Shown: positions 44,232-53,466 of the stretch, in pieces
Numbering within the stretch: position 1 is the first letter of the stretch
How the letters are laid out: the number at the start of each line of letters is the position of its first letter
Origin: Planctomycetota bacterium
GTDB taxonomy: Bacteria > Planctomycetota > UBA1135 > GCA-002686595
Direction of reading: 5' to 3'
NCBI GenBank assembly: GCA_002686265.1
Contig: NZBA01000020.1
Location: 56,823-120,822 of the forward strand
Length of the DNA stretch: 64,000 nt
Program-made: the position numbers and the translations under genes
Notes under the pieces: model-generated
What the model was told of the DNA's origin: nothing
The model's input: only the letters and a program-made list of their open reading frames with translations
The model's database searches: none

Positions 44232-45550
44232 GCGGCCGCTCCGAGATCTCGGCGGCTACCCAGCGAACGCTACCGACGGTGCGTCTTCCCCTGGAGCGCT
44301 TCGTTCTGCCTTGCGGCGCACGCCTGCTCGTCTCGCCGCGGCCGGGAGCTCCGGTGTGTGCGATCCGCATCCACCTGCGCGGTGGCCCCTCCCTCGACCC
44401 GCCCGGCCGCGAGGGCACCGCGTACTTGACCGGAGCTCTGCTCGATCAAGGGACGCGGCGGCGCGACGAGCGAGCGCTCGCGACCCTGCTCGAGCCCGCC
44501 GGTGGCGAGATCGGCGGTGACGCTTCCGGCTTGCGCGGTTCGATCGTCGCGCCTCAGTGGCGCCTACTCGTGCGCGTGATGGTCGAGCTCGTCACCGAGC
44601 CCACCTTCCCCGCGCGCGACGTGCGCGTGCAGCACGCGCGCATGCTTCACCGTCTCGCCGTCGAGCGCGACGACCCGCGCCAACAGGGGGGGATCCGCTT
44701 CCGCAAGCTCGTCTACGGCGACCACTGGATCGGCCGCCCGGCATACGGGACCCTCGAGAGCGTGGAGGGCATCGAGCCCCGCCACTTGCGGGCTCATCAC
44801 CGCAAGCACTGGGTTGCCGGCCGAGCCACGATCGCCGTTTGTGGGGATGTGGATCCCCGAGACGTGCAGCGCGCCTTTGCCCGCGCCCTGAGTCGCTGGG
44901 AGATGGGCCGGCCCCTCCCGCGCCGGCAGGCGCCCATGCCCGAGCCTTCGGTGCGCACGGACGTCTTCGCCGCCCAGCGCCAGCAGGTACACCTCTACCT
45001 CGGCCACCTCGGCATCCGCCGCGCCGACCCCGACTACGTACCCCTGGTCGTCCTGGATCACATCCTCGGCACGGGTCCCGGCTTCACCAACCGCATCGCG
45101 CGCCGCCTGCGGGACGAGCTGGGACTGGCCTACTCGGTGAATGCCAGCATCCACTCCTCGGCGGGGATCTTGCCGGGGCTCTTCACGGCCTACATCGGGA
45201 CCTCGCCCGAAAACGTGGGCGTGGCGGTCGAGGGCTTCCTGCGCGAGATCCACCGCATCCAGGACGAGCCGGTCACGGCCGAGGAGCTGGAGGTCGCCCG
45301 CAGTTACCTGCTCGGCTCGTTCTCGATGGGGTTCGACCGCGCGTCGCGCCGCGCGAGCTTCGTCCTCTCCCGGGAGATTCACGGTCTGCCCGACGACGTG
45401 CTCGAGCGCCTGCCGCGCGAGTTCGCTGCCGTGACCACCGAGGACATTCAGCGCGTGGCGCGCGCCCACCTACGCCCCGACGCCTGTTGCCTGTGCGCCG
45501 CGGGCCCCGTCTCGCTCGCGTCCCTACGCAAGATCCTGACCGCGGGGTAG
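44228..45550 (+). CDS. M16 peptidase family, inactive partner subunit
   Basis: A 440-aa M16 homologue. At the place of HxxEH it has REGTAYLTGAL, so it cannot bind zinc. The substrate-side Arg/Tyr pair expected in the noncatalytic subunit fits the C-terminal stretch RIARRLRDELGLAYSVNA. Family precedent is a heterodimer in which this chain helps enclose and bind the peptide. The GTG start overlaps the active subunit gene by 4 bases. Confidence 0.9.
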   Translation: MSGRSEISAATQRTLPTVRLPLERFVLPCGARLLVSPRPGAPVCAIRIHLRGGPSLDPPGREGTAYLTGALLDQGTRRRDERALATLLEPAGGEIGGDASGLRGSIVAPQWRLLVRVMVELVTEPTFPARDVRVQHARMLHRLAVERDDPRQQGGIRFRKLVYGDHWIGRPAYGTLESVEGIEPRHLRAHHRKHWVAGRATIAVCGDVDPRDVQRAFARALSRWEMGRPLPRRQAPMPEPSVRTDVFAAQRQQVHLYLGHLGIRRADPDYVPLVVLDHILGTGPGFTNRIARRLRDELGLAYSVNASIHSSAGILPGLFTAYIGTSPENVGVAVEGFLREIHRIQDEPVTAEELEVARSYLLGSFSMGFDRASRRASFVLSREIHGLPDDVLERLPREFAAVTTEDIQRVARAHLRPDACCLCAAGPVSLASLRKILTAG

Positions 45551-45586
45551 GTTGCCCGGCACACCCCGCTCCACCTTGAGGTCCCC

Positions 45587-46837
45587 ATGAAGAGAGCTTG
45601 GTTGGTTAGCGTCGTCTTCCTCTCGCTCTCGCTTGCGGCGCCGGGGGGCGAGGAACTGCGCGCGGCCATAGCCGTGCGCGTCGTCACTCCCGACCCGCTG
45701 CTGCCGGTGTCGGGAGGTGTTGGTCCGTCCACTCCCGCGACCGAGCTCGAGGGCGAGCTGAACGTGCGCGCACTGGTATTCGAGAGCGGCGAGACCCGCG
45801 TGGCTTTCGTCAGCACAGACTTCCTCGGGTTCCCCGCGGTCCTGGGCGAGCGCGTGCGGGAGCGTGTGTCGTCGGTCCCCGCCGAGCACATCCTGATCGG
45901 CGCCACGCACACCCACAGCGCGCCGGACTGCTATGGGTTCCCCGACGGCAAGGGTGGGACGGACGCCGATATGGAGTACCTCGACGGCGTGTGCGACAAG
46001 ATCGCGTCGGCGATCGAGGAGGCCGCGAGCTCCCTGGAGCCGGTTTCCGTTCGCATCGCCACCGCGAAGGTGGCGGAGGGAATCGCCTACAACTACTACG
46101 CGCCGGAGCTCTACGACCGGCGTTGCAGCGTCATCCAGGCCGTGGCGACCGACGGCGAACCGCTCGCCACCCTCGTCAACTACGCGATCCACCCGGAGGT
46201 GCTCGGATCGAAGCGGGGCGTTCTGAGTCCTGATCTCGTGGGGCCGCTCTACGAGCGCATCGAGGCCGCCGGCGGCGGCAAGGGCATCTTCATGAACGGC
46301 GCCCAGGGCGGGATGATCACCGCCGACACGCGTGGACCGCACCCCGAGGGCACCGAGCCCTGGGACGAGTGTGTGCGGATAGGCCACCTCCTCGCGGACG
46401 AAGCCCTGCGCATCGTGGCGAAGGCCAGGCCGAACAAGGACCCCGAGCTGCGTTGCCACTGGCGGGAGGTCGACTTCCCCGTGGACTCGCCCATCTTGCG
46501 CACGATCATCAATGCCTCGCCCTTGGGTATCGCCGATGGCGACGGAAGCTCGCTGCGCGCGCGCATCAACCTGGTCGAGCTGGGCGACGCGCGGATTCTC
46601 ACCATCCCGGGCGAGGCGCTGCCGAACATCGGTTACTACCTCAAGCGCAAGCTGGGCGGCCGGCACAACCTGCTCTTCGGCCTGACCAACGAGGCCTTCG
46701 GCTACATCCTCACCAAGGAGGACTGGTTCAGCTTCGACCGCTACGACTACGTCTCGCGCACCTGCCTGGGCGAGCGCACCGGCGAGATCCTGATCCGCGA
46801 GTCGTTGGCCCTGGTGGAGGAGGCGGCCGGTCGCTGA
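45587..46837 (+). CDS. Secreted neutral/alkaline ceramidase-like hydrolase
   Basis: A 416-aa protein with a signal peptide (KRAWLVSVVFLSLSLAAPGG). It matches the N-terminal domain of the neutral/alkaline nonlysosomal ceramidase family: AIAVRVVTPD, RVAFVSTDFLG, and the metal motif ILIGATHTHSAPD, with NYAIHPEVLG and FMNGAQGGMI further on. Many planctomycete members have only this domain and lack the ceramidase C-domain, so lipid amidase activity is a guess; an extracytoplasmic metal-dependent hydrolase is safer. It is 36 bases after the M16 pair on the same strand. Confidence 0.85.
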   Translation: MKRAWLVSVVFLSLSLAAPGGEELRAAIAVRVVTPDPLLPVSGGVGPSTPATELEGELNVRALVFESGETRVAFVSTDFLGFPAVLGERVRERVSSVPAEHILIGATHTHSAPDCYGFPDGKGGTDADMEYLDGVCDKIASAIEEAASSLEPVSVRIATAKVAEGIAYNYYAPELYDRRCSVIQAVATDGEPLATLVNYAIHPEVLGSKRGVLSPDLVGPLYERIEAAGGGKGIFMNGAQGGMITADTRGPHPEGTEPWDECVRIGHLLADEALRIVAKARPNKDPELRCHWREVDFPVDSPILRTIINASPLGIADGDGSSLRARINLVELGDARILTIPGEALPNIGYYLKRKLGGRHNLLFGLTNEAFGYILTKEDWFSFDRYDYVSRTCLGERTGEILIRESLALVEEAAGR

Positions 46838-46849
46838 GCGTGGCCGGAC

Positions 46850-47755
46850 CTACATCTCCAAGACGACGACGCACGGGGCCTGCCCTAGGTCCAAGGAGAA
46901 GGGCGCGGCCCGCCGGTTGGCCGGGCCGCGCGAGCCGTCGGTGCCGGTGTAGTCAGCGAGCCCCGCCCAGCCGTCGAAGGCGATGCCTGTGAGACGCTCG
47001 TGGTAGGAGCGGAAGAGGTCGAGGAGGAAGGGGCGCTGCGCGGGATTCGCCTCTCCGATCTCGAGGATGTTGCGCTCGATCAGGCGCGCCCGCTGCAGCC
47101 CGCCATGGGAGACGGAGACGGCGAGCTTCACTCCGGGAGCGGCCGCCACATCCCGTGCGGCCTTCCCGAAGGTGCGCAGGCAGCGCTCGAAGTTCTCGAC
47201 GTTGGAGCGCCACTCGTCCTCCGAACCCATCAGCCACTCCGTGTAGGGCTCGTTCTGGCAGCGCAGGAAGAGTGGCCCGCGGTCTTGCGCCGCGATACGG
47301 CCCACCATCGCCTCGACGATCGTGTAGAGCGTCTCGGAATACCCGCGCGGCGGCGTCGGGTCCGACAGGGGGGTCGTGCGGTCGAGGTCTTCCGGCCCGG
47401 CGAAGGTCGAGCTCATGGCCCAGGAGGGCCCAAGGTGGAGCAGCACGACGGGGACCGCCGACAGGGCCTCGACCGTGTCGAGTCGCGCATCGAGGGTCGA
47501 CCAGTCGAAGGCGCCCTGCGCGGGCTCGAGCTCGGCCCACAGGAGCCAGAAGGCCACGTGGCCGGCGACGTGCGGCTGGAAAACCGCCGCGGGATCGGGG
47601 CCCGTCGTGAACTCCAGGTTCCGCAGGCCCCAGGCGCTGGTCGGCGCGCGGCGCGCCTGTTGGAGGCCGTGGATCGACTGCGGGGCGGCTCGTGGGGCGA
47701 GCAAGGCCGTAACGAGCAGCGCGATGCTGAAGAGCGGGCGTCGGGTCTGAGCCAT
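46850..47755 (-). CDS. Secreted clan-A-like glycoside hydrolase
   Basis: A 301-aa protein with a signal peptide (LFSIALLVTALLAPRAAPQ) and GGGAGA 5 bases before ATG. It has a TIM-barrel pattern with HVAFWLLWAELEPAQGAFDWSTLDARLD, typical of beta-galactosidase and GH5/39-type clan A enzymes, and a plausible acid/base Glu in FLRCQNEPYTEWL. The second catalytic Glu is not obvious. Substrate not assigned. Its stop is 12 bases from the convergent ceramidase-like gene. Confidence 0.7.
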   Translation of the reverse strand: MAQTRRPLFSIALLVTALLAPRAAPQSIHGLQQARRAPTSAWGLRNLEFTTGPDPAAVFQPHVAGHVAFWLLWAELEPAQGAFDWSTLDARLDTVEALSAVPVVLLHLGPSWAMSSTFAGPEDLDRTTPLSDPTPPRGYSETLYTIVEAMVGRIAAQDRGPLFLRCQNEPYTEWLMGSEDEWRSNVENFERCLRTFGKAARDVAAAPGVKLAVSVSHGGLQRARLIERNILEIGEANPAQRPFLLDLFRSYHERLTGIAFDGWAGLADYTGTDGSRGPANRRAAPFSLDLGQAPCVVVLEM

Positions 47756-47862
47756 CGGAGTCTCCCGGAATCGTGCGCGCGGGGCTTCACGCAATCCCCG
47801 CGGGGGGCTCCTCCACCAATCGCCCCGGGCGGGAGAGGTCTTGGAGATTCCCTGTCGATGCG

Positions 47863-49689
47863 TCAGGGAACGAAGGTCACCGAGCCGGGGGCGCCGGTGC
47901 GGACCATCCCCCTCCCCCGCCGTCCCTTCGAGACGAAGAGGGTCGAATCGGGTCGGATGCCGCGCAGGGTCCAGACGTCGTCGGAGTCGCCGTCCACCCC
48001 CCAACAGCCCCCCTCGGAGTCCGCGTCAGAGTTCGGGACGAGGTACATGCTCCTTCCCACGCCCTGCTCATCGCACCACGGGGAGAGGGTCGCGGACAGT
48101 TTCCAGAACCCCTTCGCCGGCGCGTCGCCGTACACGACGCCGGGCCGGGGGATGCGAGCCGGCGGTGGTCCCGTCGGTCTCTTGCCCTTGAGCACGGCGC
48201 CGCGCCGGGCTGTGAGCACGATCGGCTGTCCGTCCCCGGTGATCTCGATGACCCCGGATGCCTGGGCGTTCACGTTGCATCCCAACCCGTGGTGAGGAGT
48301 CAGGAGGTAGTCGTACTCGCCGATAGGGGTGGACACGATTCCCGAAGCATCGGACATGAAGTGAGCGCGGTCGGGGGGGAACTCCCCACTCACTGATTGC
48401 AGTCTGAGTCTGGCACGGAAGACCTCACCGCCCCAGGCGATCTGGAACTCCTGATTCACCGCGGTCAGGACCTCGTAGACCGGGACGGCTTCGAAGAGTG
48501 GAGCGCCCGCGGGCGGCACCTCTGGAACGACGAACTGGGCGGAGGCCAGATCGCTGAGGAAGCCGTTGTCGAGATTGCGGCTCACCAGCCTCGTGCGCGG
48601 GTCGAGGAGGGGGGGATACTCCTCGCCGCCTCCCACCTTCACCTCCCAGTTCCCCGGGAAGAACCCATGGAGGAGGACCGGCTCCGTCCAGTCGAGCCAT
48701 TCCAAGCTGGTGTAGCTCAATCCGTGGCCGCCCGGAGGGCGGACGTTGTTCCTGGTATGCATCGACAGCATGCTGCCGAACGTCCCTGGCTCGAACAGCT
48801 CCTCCCGCGGGACGACTCGCCCCCCTCGGCGGAACTCCACCCGCAGGAGCACGGGATCGGAAGGCCAGACCGGCAGCACGCCCACGTCGTTCATGCCTTC
48901 TTGGATCAGGAGGTTCTGGGCACTGATGAACACCGAACCGTTCGGCTCGCGCCAGTAGGCGTAGAGACGCCCTTCGCCGGGGGTGCACTGGTAGACGAAT
49001 CTCCCGTCGGGCTGTGGACGCACGCCTTTCGGGATGAAATCCTTCGCGACCCTCCCCGTGCCCGCGTTCACGAGCCGGATCTTGCAGGCCTTGGGCATCA
49101 GGCGCACTCCCACCGGCAGCGGCAGGCGACCGACGACGGTAGTCCCGGTCCCGTGCATGATGAGCAGGGCGGAAGTCTCGCCCGTGCGCACCGGGATCGT
49201 CCCACCTGCCCGCGGCGAGAGGAGTACGCCGCGTTCGCTCGCCCAGGTGTAGTCGCCGGGCAGGAGGTGGTCGACGCGAAAGCGCCCGTGGGCGTCGGTC
49301 TCGCCGTGCAGGACGGGCCTGGAGAGGTACAACTCCTCGGGCGGGACGTCGAGCAGGTAGTCCAGCTTCACGAGGTCCATTCCCTGCGGAGTATTCAAGT
49401 CCAGGTGGAATCCCTCCACGGGCGTCCCATCGGCGCTCACCACCTCGAAGGCCACGCTGCCCCGGCCGGGGCGGTAGGAGGGAGCGGGGGGCACTTCGGG
49501 CACCTGCGTTCGCTCCGGGTCCGGCCGGAAGGCCCAGCGGACGTTCCCGGGCTCGTCATGCCGGCGATCGAGTCGTACGGGCCCCGCCAGAGTCCGGGGC
49601 TTGCTGCTGGAAGTCCGTTGGAGCAGCACCCAACCCCCACCGAGGGTGGCGGCGGCGAGCAGCGCGCACAGCCATCGTTTGCGATTCAT
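47863..49689 (-). CDS. Membrane-anchored carboxypeptidase-regulatory-like surface protein
   Basis: About 608 aa from ATG 49689 (an in-frame ATG 33 bases upstream overlaps the preceding gene). NRKRWLCALLAAATLGGGWVLL is a single N-terminal membrane anchor. A beta-sandwich domain starts SVAFEVVSADGTPVEGFHLDL and continues GRFRVDHLLPGDYTWASERG, the PGxY pattern of carboxypeptidase-regulatory-like domains; several similar units follow. No catalytic motif is visible. The layout matches the protein at 10399-12189. It lies 7 bases downstream of the gene at 49697-50443 and is probably co-transcribed. Confidence 0.75.
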   Translation of the reverse strand: MNRKRWLCALLAAATLGGGWVLLQRTSSSKPRTLAGPVRLDRRHDEPGNVRWAFRPDPERTQVPEVPPAPSYRPGRGSVAFEVVSADGTPVEGFHLDLNTPQGMDLVKLDYLLDVPPEELYLSRPVLHGETDAHGRFRVDHLLPGDYTWASERGVLLSPRAGGTIPVRTGETSALLIMHGTGTTVVGRLPLPVGVRLMPKACKIRLVNAGTGRVAKDFIPKGVRPQPDGRFVYQCTPGEGRLYAYWREPNGSVFISAQNLLIQEGMNDVGVLPVWPSDPVLLRVEFRRGGRVVPREELFEPGTFGSMLSMHTRNNVRPPGGHGLSYTSLEWLDWTEPVLLHGFFPGNWEVKVGGGEEYPPLLDPRTRLVSRNLDNGFLSDLASAQFVVPEVPPAGAPLFEAVPVYEVLTAVNQEFQIAWGGEVFRARLRLQSVSGEFPPDRAHFMSDASGIVSTPIGEYDYLLTPHHGLGCNVNAQASGVIEITGDGQPIVLTARRGAVLKGKRPTGPPPARIPRPGVVYGDAPAKGFWKLSATLSPWCDEQGVGRSMYLVPNSDADSEGGCWGVDGDSDDVWTLRGIRPDSTLFVSKGRRGRGMVRTGAPGSVTFVP

Positions 49690-49696
49690 CGGGCTG

Positions 49697-50443
49697 CTAG
49701 TTGGGGCAGTGGTCCAGTTCATGGTTGACCTTCCCTTCGCCCGTTCCCTTCGTGACCCGGATATCCGCCATGCCCAGGGCGGGGAAGCCGTCGTTGGCGA
49801 ACAGCATGACGTTTCCCTTGCAGTCGACCCTCCAGTAGTAGAAGTCAGTGCACTCCATGCCTGGGAGATCGTCTTCCTCGAAGTCCTTCAGGCGCACGCC
49901 ACCGCCGGTGCCTCCCGTGATGGGGACCGTTACGATGCCTCCGAACCCCACGGCTCCCATCTGTGAGTCCCCGGTCGCTCCGGCGGACACGGCCCTGACT
50001 AGCACTTCGGGGGTCACCGCGGTACGGACCCTGATCCGCACCATCACGGCGCCCTTCACGTCGGGATCGACGAGGTAGAGCTCCGTCTCCGCCTTCGCCG
50101 GCGTCCCCCACACCGTGGCGCGACCCCCGGGGTTCCCGCTGTCCCGGAAGTACTCGCAGGTCTGCTTGCGAAAGCCGGTCGCGACCGCTTGCACGGTCAC
50201 GCTACAGCCCCAGTTCTGGTCGATAGCGTATCCCGTGATGTCGACGCGGTTGCCCGCGTCGGGGACCGTCACGTTGACCTTGCCCTCGCTCCCCATTCCC
50301 CAGCCGCACTCGTAGGTGTCGATCCCTGCGTCGCCCTCGCTCTCGATTTCGGTGCAGTCCCAGCCGCCGCCCTGCGCCGACGCCGTCTCGAAGCCACCCA
50401 AGCTCGCCGCGAGCGCGAACGCGATCAAGTTCCGTCCCCTCAT
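49697..50443 (-). CDS. Secreted hypothetical protein
   Basis: A 248-aa protein. The start at 50443 has GGGAGG 8 bases upstream and gives a signal peptide (RGRNLIAFALAASLGGFETASA). The mature part has several Cys (DWDCTE, YECGWG, WGCSV, QTCEYF, MECTDFYYW, VDCKG, DHCPN) and reads as beta-rich. No family recognised. The ribosome site lies inside an 18-base tandem duplication. It is the first gene of a two-gene unit with the anchored surface protein downstream. Confidence 0.7.
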   Translation of the reverse strand: MRGRNLIAFALAASLGGFETASAQGGGWDCTEIESEGDAGIDTYECGWGMGSEGKVNVTVPDAGNRVDITGYAIDQNWGCSVTVQAVATGFRKQTCEYFRDSGNPGGRATVWGTPAKAETELYLVDPDVKGAVMVRIRVRTAVTPEVLVRAVSAGATGDSQMGAVGFGGIVTVPITGGTGGGVRLKDFEEDDLPGMECTDFYYWRVDCKGNVMLFANDGFPALGMADIRVTKGTGEGKVNHELDHCPN

Positions 50444-50444
50444 G

Positions 50445-50480
50445 TCCGATCCCTCCCGAGAATCCGATCCCTCCCGAGAA
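50445..50480 (-). repeat. 18-base direct duplication containing the ribosome site of the 50443 gene
   Basis: Two identical 18-base units (50445-50462 and 50463-50480) each hold the GGGAGG Shine-Dalgarno of the downstream gene. The proximal copy is correctly spaced for ATG 50443; the distal copy could be a decoy or standby ribosome site. Confidence 0.8.
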
Positions 50481-50676
50481 GTAAGAGTTCGAGCGACCGA
50501 GCCTCTCCCTGTGAAACTCGTCCGCCCCTCAGTTCGTTGATGGGCCTGCATCTCCTTGTATACGCCCCGGGGCGGGCAGTCACGGACTTCCGGACCAGAC
50601 CACCTTCCCGCGTGCGCGGCCGCGTTCCCCGGCGGCATCGGGCCCGGGCGTTCTTCCCTCCGAGGTCCCCACGCAG

Positions 50677-50712
50677 AGAGCCGCCCGGCCTCGAGGGAGG
50701 CCGGGCGGCTCT
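50677..50712. terminator. Strong stem-loop terminator after groEL
   Basis: A perfect 15-base stem (arm AGAGCCGCCCGGCCT and its complement) encloses a 6-base loop, 22 bases beyond the groEL stop. There is no T-run on the groEL-sense side. Confidence 0.75.
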
Positions 50713-50734
50713 GTGTGATCGGAAGAGGAGCGGT

Positions 50735-52342
50735 TCAGTGGGCGTGCCCGACCGGCTCCTTTTCTTTCTCGGGGAGGTCGCTGACCAGGGCGTCGGTGGT
50801 GAGCAGCAGGCTCGCCACGGAGGCCGCGTTCTGAAGCGCGGTGCGCACGACCTTGGTGGGGTCGATCACGCCGGCCTTGACGAGGTCCTCGTAGGTGTCG
50901 GTGGCGGCGTTGTAGCCGAAGGCGGCGCCCTTGCCGCTGGAGCGCACGTTCTGGATCACCACGGAGCCGTCCTGGCCCGCGTTGATGGCGATCTGACGCA
51001 TGGGTGCCTCGATCGCGCGACGCACGATCATGGCCCCGACGCGCTCGTCGCCGACGAGCTTCAGCTTCTCGACCTTGTCGATGGTGCTCACCAAGGCGGC
51101 GCCGCCGCCGACCACGATGCCCTCTTCAACCGCGGCTCGCGTGGCGTGCAGCGCGTCCTCGACGCGGGCCTTCTTTTCCTTCATCTCGGCCTCGGTCGCG
51201 GCGCCGACGTTGATCTGCGCCACGCCGCCGGAGAGCTTGGCGAGGCGCTCCTGGAGCTTCTCGCTGTCGTAGTCCGACTTGGTGACCTCGATCTCGGCCC
51301 GGATCTGGGCGATGCGGCCCTGGATGGCGTTCTTCTTGCCGGCGCCCTCTACGATCGTCGTCTCGTCCTTGGTGACGATGACCTTCTTGGCCCGACCGAG
51401 GTCGGAGATGGCCAGTGACTCCAGGCTGCCGCCGGTGGCCTCGAAGACGGGGCTCGCGCCCGTCAGGATGCCGAGGTCCTCCATCATCGCCTTGCGGCGG
51501 TCGCCAAAGCCGGGTGCCTTCACGGCGCAGCAGGGGAACGACCCGCGCAGGCGGTTCACGACGAGGGTCGCGAGAGCCTCGCCCTCGACGTCCTCGGCAA
51601 TCACGATCAACGGCTTGCCGCTCTGGGCAACCTGCTCGAGCATCGGGATCATGTCCTTGATGTTCGAGATCTTCTTCTCGTGGATCAGGACGTAGGCGTC
51701 CTCGAAGACGCACTCCATCGTCTGGGGGTTGGTGATGAAGTGCGGTGACAGGAAGCCCTTGTCGAACTGCATTCCCTCGACCCAGTCGACCGCCGTCTCG
51801 AGGGTCTTGCCCTCTTCGACGGTGATGACCCCGTCCTTGCCGACGCGCTCCATCGCCTCGCCGATCATGGAGCCGATCTCGTCGTCGCCGTTGGCGGCGA
51901 TCGAGCCGACCTTGGCCACGTCGTCACCGGCGACCGGCTTGGAGGCCTTCGCGAGCGACTTCACGACCGTCGTGACGGCCTTGTCGATGCCGCGCTTGAG
52001 CTCGACGGGGTTGGCACCGGCGGTGACGTTCTTGAGGCCCTCGAGGAAGATCGACTCGGCCAGGACCGTGGCGGTGGTCGTGCCGTCGCCCGCCTGGTCG
52101 TTGGTCTGGGAGGCGACCTGCTTCACCAGCTGGGCACCCATGTTCTCGTAGGCGTCCTCGAGGTCGACTTCCTTGCTGACCGTCACGCCGTCCTTGGTCA
52201 CCGTGGGGCTTCCGAAGGACTTCTCGATGATCACGTTGCGGCCGCGCGGGCCGAGGGTGATCTTGACGGCGCGCGCCAGCTTGCTCACGCCGTTCTTGAT
52301 GTGTTCACGCGCGTTCGCGTCGTAGGTGATCTGTTTGGCCAT
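50735..52342 (-). CDS. groEL: 60 kDa chaperonin GroEL
   Basis: A 535-aa group I chaperonin; [37 protein letters not shown] is the standard opening, VTKDGVTV and [14 protein letters not shown] are the ATP-site motifs. It folds proteins in a double ring capped by GroES. The C-terminus is [12 protein letters not shown] instead of the usual Gly-Gly-Met repeats. It is the last gene of a response regulator-groES-groEL unit, 91 bases after groES; CCGGAG precedes an A-run before ATG. Confidence 0.97.
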   Translation of the reverse strand: MAKQITYDANAREHIKNGVSKLARAVKITLGPRGRNVIIEKSFGSPTVTKDGVTVSKEVDLEDAYENMGAQLVKQVASQTNDQAGDGTTTATVLAESIFLEGLKNVTAGANPVELKRGIDKAVTTVVKSLAKASKPVAGDDVAKVGSIAANGDDEIGSMIGEAMERVGKDGVITVEEGKTLETAVDWVEGMQFDKGFLSPHFITNPQTMECVFEDAYVLIHEKKISNIKDMIPMLEQVAQSGKPLIVIAEDVEGEALATLVVNRLRGSFPCCAVKAPGFGDRRKAMMEDLGILTGASPVFEATGGSLESLAISDLGRAKKVIVTKDETTIVEGAGKKNAIQGRIAQIRAEIEVTKSDYDSEKLQERLAKLSGGVAQINVGAATEAEMKEKKARVEDALHATRAAVEEGIVVGGGAALVSTIDKVEKLKLVGDERVGAMIVRRAIEAPMRQIAINAGQDGSVVIQNVRSSGKGAAFGYNAATDTYEDLVKAGVIDPTKVVRTALQNAASVASLLLTTDALVSDLPEKEKEPVGHAH

Positions 52343-52433
52343 GGTTTTTTTTCTCCGGAGGTCTTCAGCGCTCCGGGCGCTCGTCATTGTGATCGAAGGA
52401 TCTGTGTTCGAAGGGTTCCCGCTCGAGGGTGAG

Positions 52434-52769
52434 CTAGCCTTCGATCACACCGAGGATGTCGCGCTCTTCCATGATCATGAACTCCTCGCCGGAGTACTTG
52501 ACGTCGGTGCCGCCGTAGGACGTGAACAGCACGCGGTCGCCGGCCGATACGGAGAAGGTCGAGCGCTCGCCGTTGTCGAGCACGCGGCCCTCGCCGACGG
52601 CGATGATGACGCCCTCCTTGGGCTTCTCCTTGGCGCTCTCGGGCAGCAGGATGCCGCCGGCGGTGATCTCCTCGGCCTCGACACGCTGGACGAGGACGCG
52701 GTCGCCGAGGGGACGGATCATGGGGGAGGCGGTTTTGGCCTTGCGGGTCGACTTGGTCTTGGTAGCCAT
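52434..52769 (-). CDS. groES: 10 kDa co-chaperonin GroES with basic N-terminal extension
   Basis: A 111-aa protein. The core from [13 protein letters not shown] through the mobile loop ([15 protein letters not shown]) to [23 protein letters not shown] is complete. The first 16 residues ([15 protein letters not shown]) are an extra Lys/Thr-rich extension; the internal ATG at MIRPLG has no ribosome site, so the longer start is preferred. It lies 41 bases after the response regulator gene. Confidence 0.94.
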   Translation of the reverse strand: MATKTKSTRKAKTASPMIRPLGDRVLVQRVEAEEITAGGILLPESAKEKPKEGVIIAVGEGRVLDNGERSTFSVSAGDRVLFTSYGGTDVKYSGEEFMIMEERDILGVIEG

Positions 52770-52810
52770 GGGATCAGGTCTCTTCTTTTCTAGGGGAGAT
52801 CGGTGACGGT

Positions 52811-53197
52811 TCACGCCAGTCCAAGCACGCGACACACTTCGGTGCGGAGTTGGACGGGCTGGACGGGCTTGCGCAGGACGGCGACGGCGCCGGCTTGCAG
52901 GGCGAGTTGCTCCAGGTCGCCGTGGGCGTCCGCGGAGCAGAAGATGCAGGGCACCGCAATCTCCTCGGCACGGACCGTGCGGAGGATGTCGAGGCCCGTG
53001 ATGTGGGGGGTGGTTTCCCCCGGCATTTTGTGGTCGAGCAGCGCCAGGTCGATCGACCGCGAGCGGACGAGCTCCAAGGCCTCGCCGCCGCAGCCGGCCA
53101 TCAGGACCGCCAGGCCCAGGTCCGAGAGGAGGTCGGCCACGCCGTGGCGGATCTCCGGCTCGTCGTCGGCGATCAGGATGGTGGGATCGATAGCCAT
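52811..53197 (-). CDS. Stand-alone response regulator receiver, first gene of the groESL operon
   Basis: A 128-aa CheY-like receiver domain with no output domain. The phosphorylation site is complete: Asp11-Asp12 (LIADDEPEI), Asp55 (LLDHKMPG), Ser88 and Lys110 (LRKPVQP). A single-domain receiver usually acts through protein contacts or in a phosphorelay. No histidine kinase is in the window. Being the first gene before groES, it is expected to be induced together with the chaperonin; a role in stress signalling is inference. Confidence 0.9.
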   Translation of the reverse strand: MAIDPTILIADDEPEIRHGVADLLSDLGLAVLMAGCGGEALELVRSRSIDLALLDHKMPGETTPHITGLDILRTVRAEEIAVPCIFCSADAHGDLEQLALQAGAVAVLRKPVQPVQLRTEVCRVLGLA

Positions 53198-53360
53198 GGG
53201 GCTGCCCCGGGACGGGATCCCGGTGGGCGGCGGCGGAGCAAACCGCGTGCCCGCTTCGGGGAGGGCCGCACGATGTCGTCCGTCGTGGCGCCAGCCGTTG
53301 CCCTGAAAGGAGTTCCGTCAATCGGGCCGCGGAGCGGGGAGTGAGCGGGGAGTAACTCCA

Positions 53361-53379
53361 GACTGCCACCGTGGCAGTC
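53361..53379. promoter_or_regulatory. groESL-side palindrome 1, CTGYCA-N3-TGRCAG class
   Basis: GACTGCCA-CCG-TGGCAGTC is a perfect 8-base inverted repeat with a 3-base spacer. Its centre is 40 bases from that of palindrome 2, roughly four helical turns. The pair lies 164-222 bases upstream of the response regulator start and also before the divergent dipeptidase gene. The clpB upstream region carries the same pattern. Confidence 0.6.
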
Positions 53380-53400
53380 GCGGGCCGGTCCCGCGGCACC

Positions 53401-53419
53401 GCCTGTCACGATGACAGGC
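53401..53419. promoter_or_regulatory. groESL-side palindrome 2, CTGYCA-N3-TGRCAG class
   Basis: GCCTGTCA-CGA-TGACAGGC is a second perfect 8-base inverted repeat with a 3-base spacer. The hexamer core CTGTCA differs from palindrome 1 by one transition, and both fit CTGYCA-N3-TGRCAG. Its right end is 47 bases from the divergent dipeptidase start. Confidence 0.6.
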
Positions 53420-53466
53420 CCCCCGAGCATTGCGCCGCGAGGGGGCGGGGACCAGGATCGCGCCTC

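Noticed and set aside
42891..45550. Novel two-component system in the M16 pair
   Set aside because: Active plus inactive M16 chains encoded in tandem are a known arrangement; nothing here departs from it.
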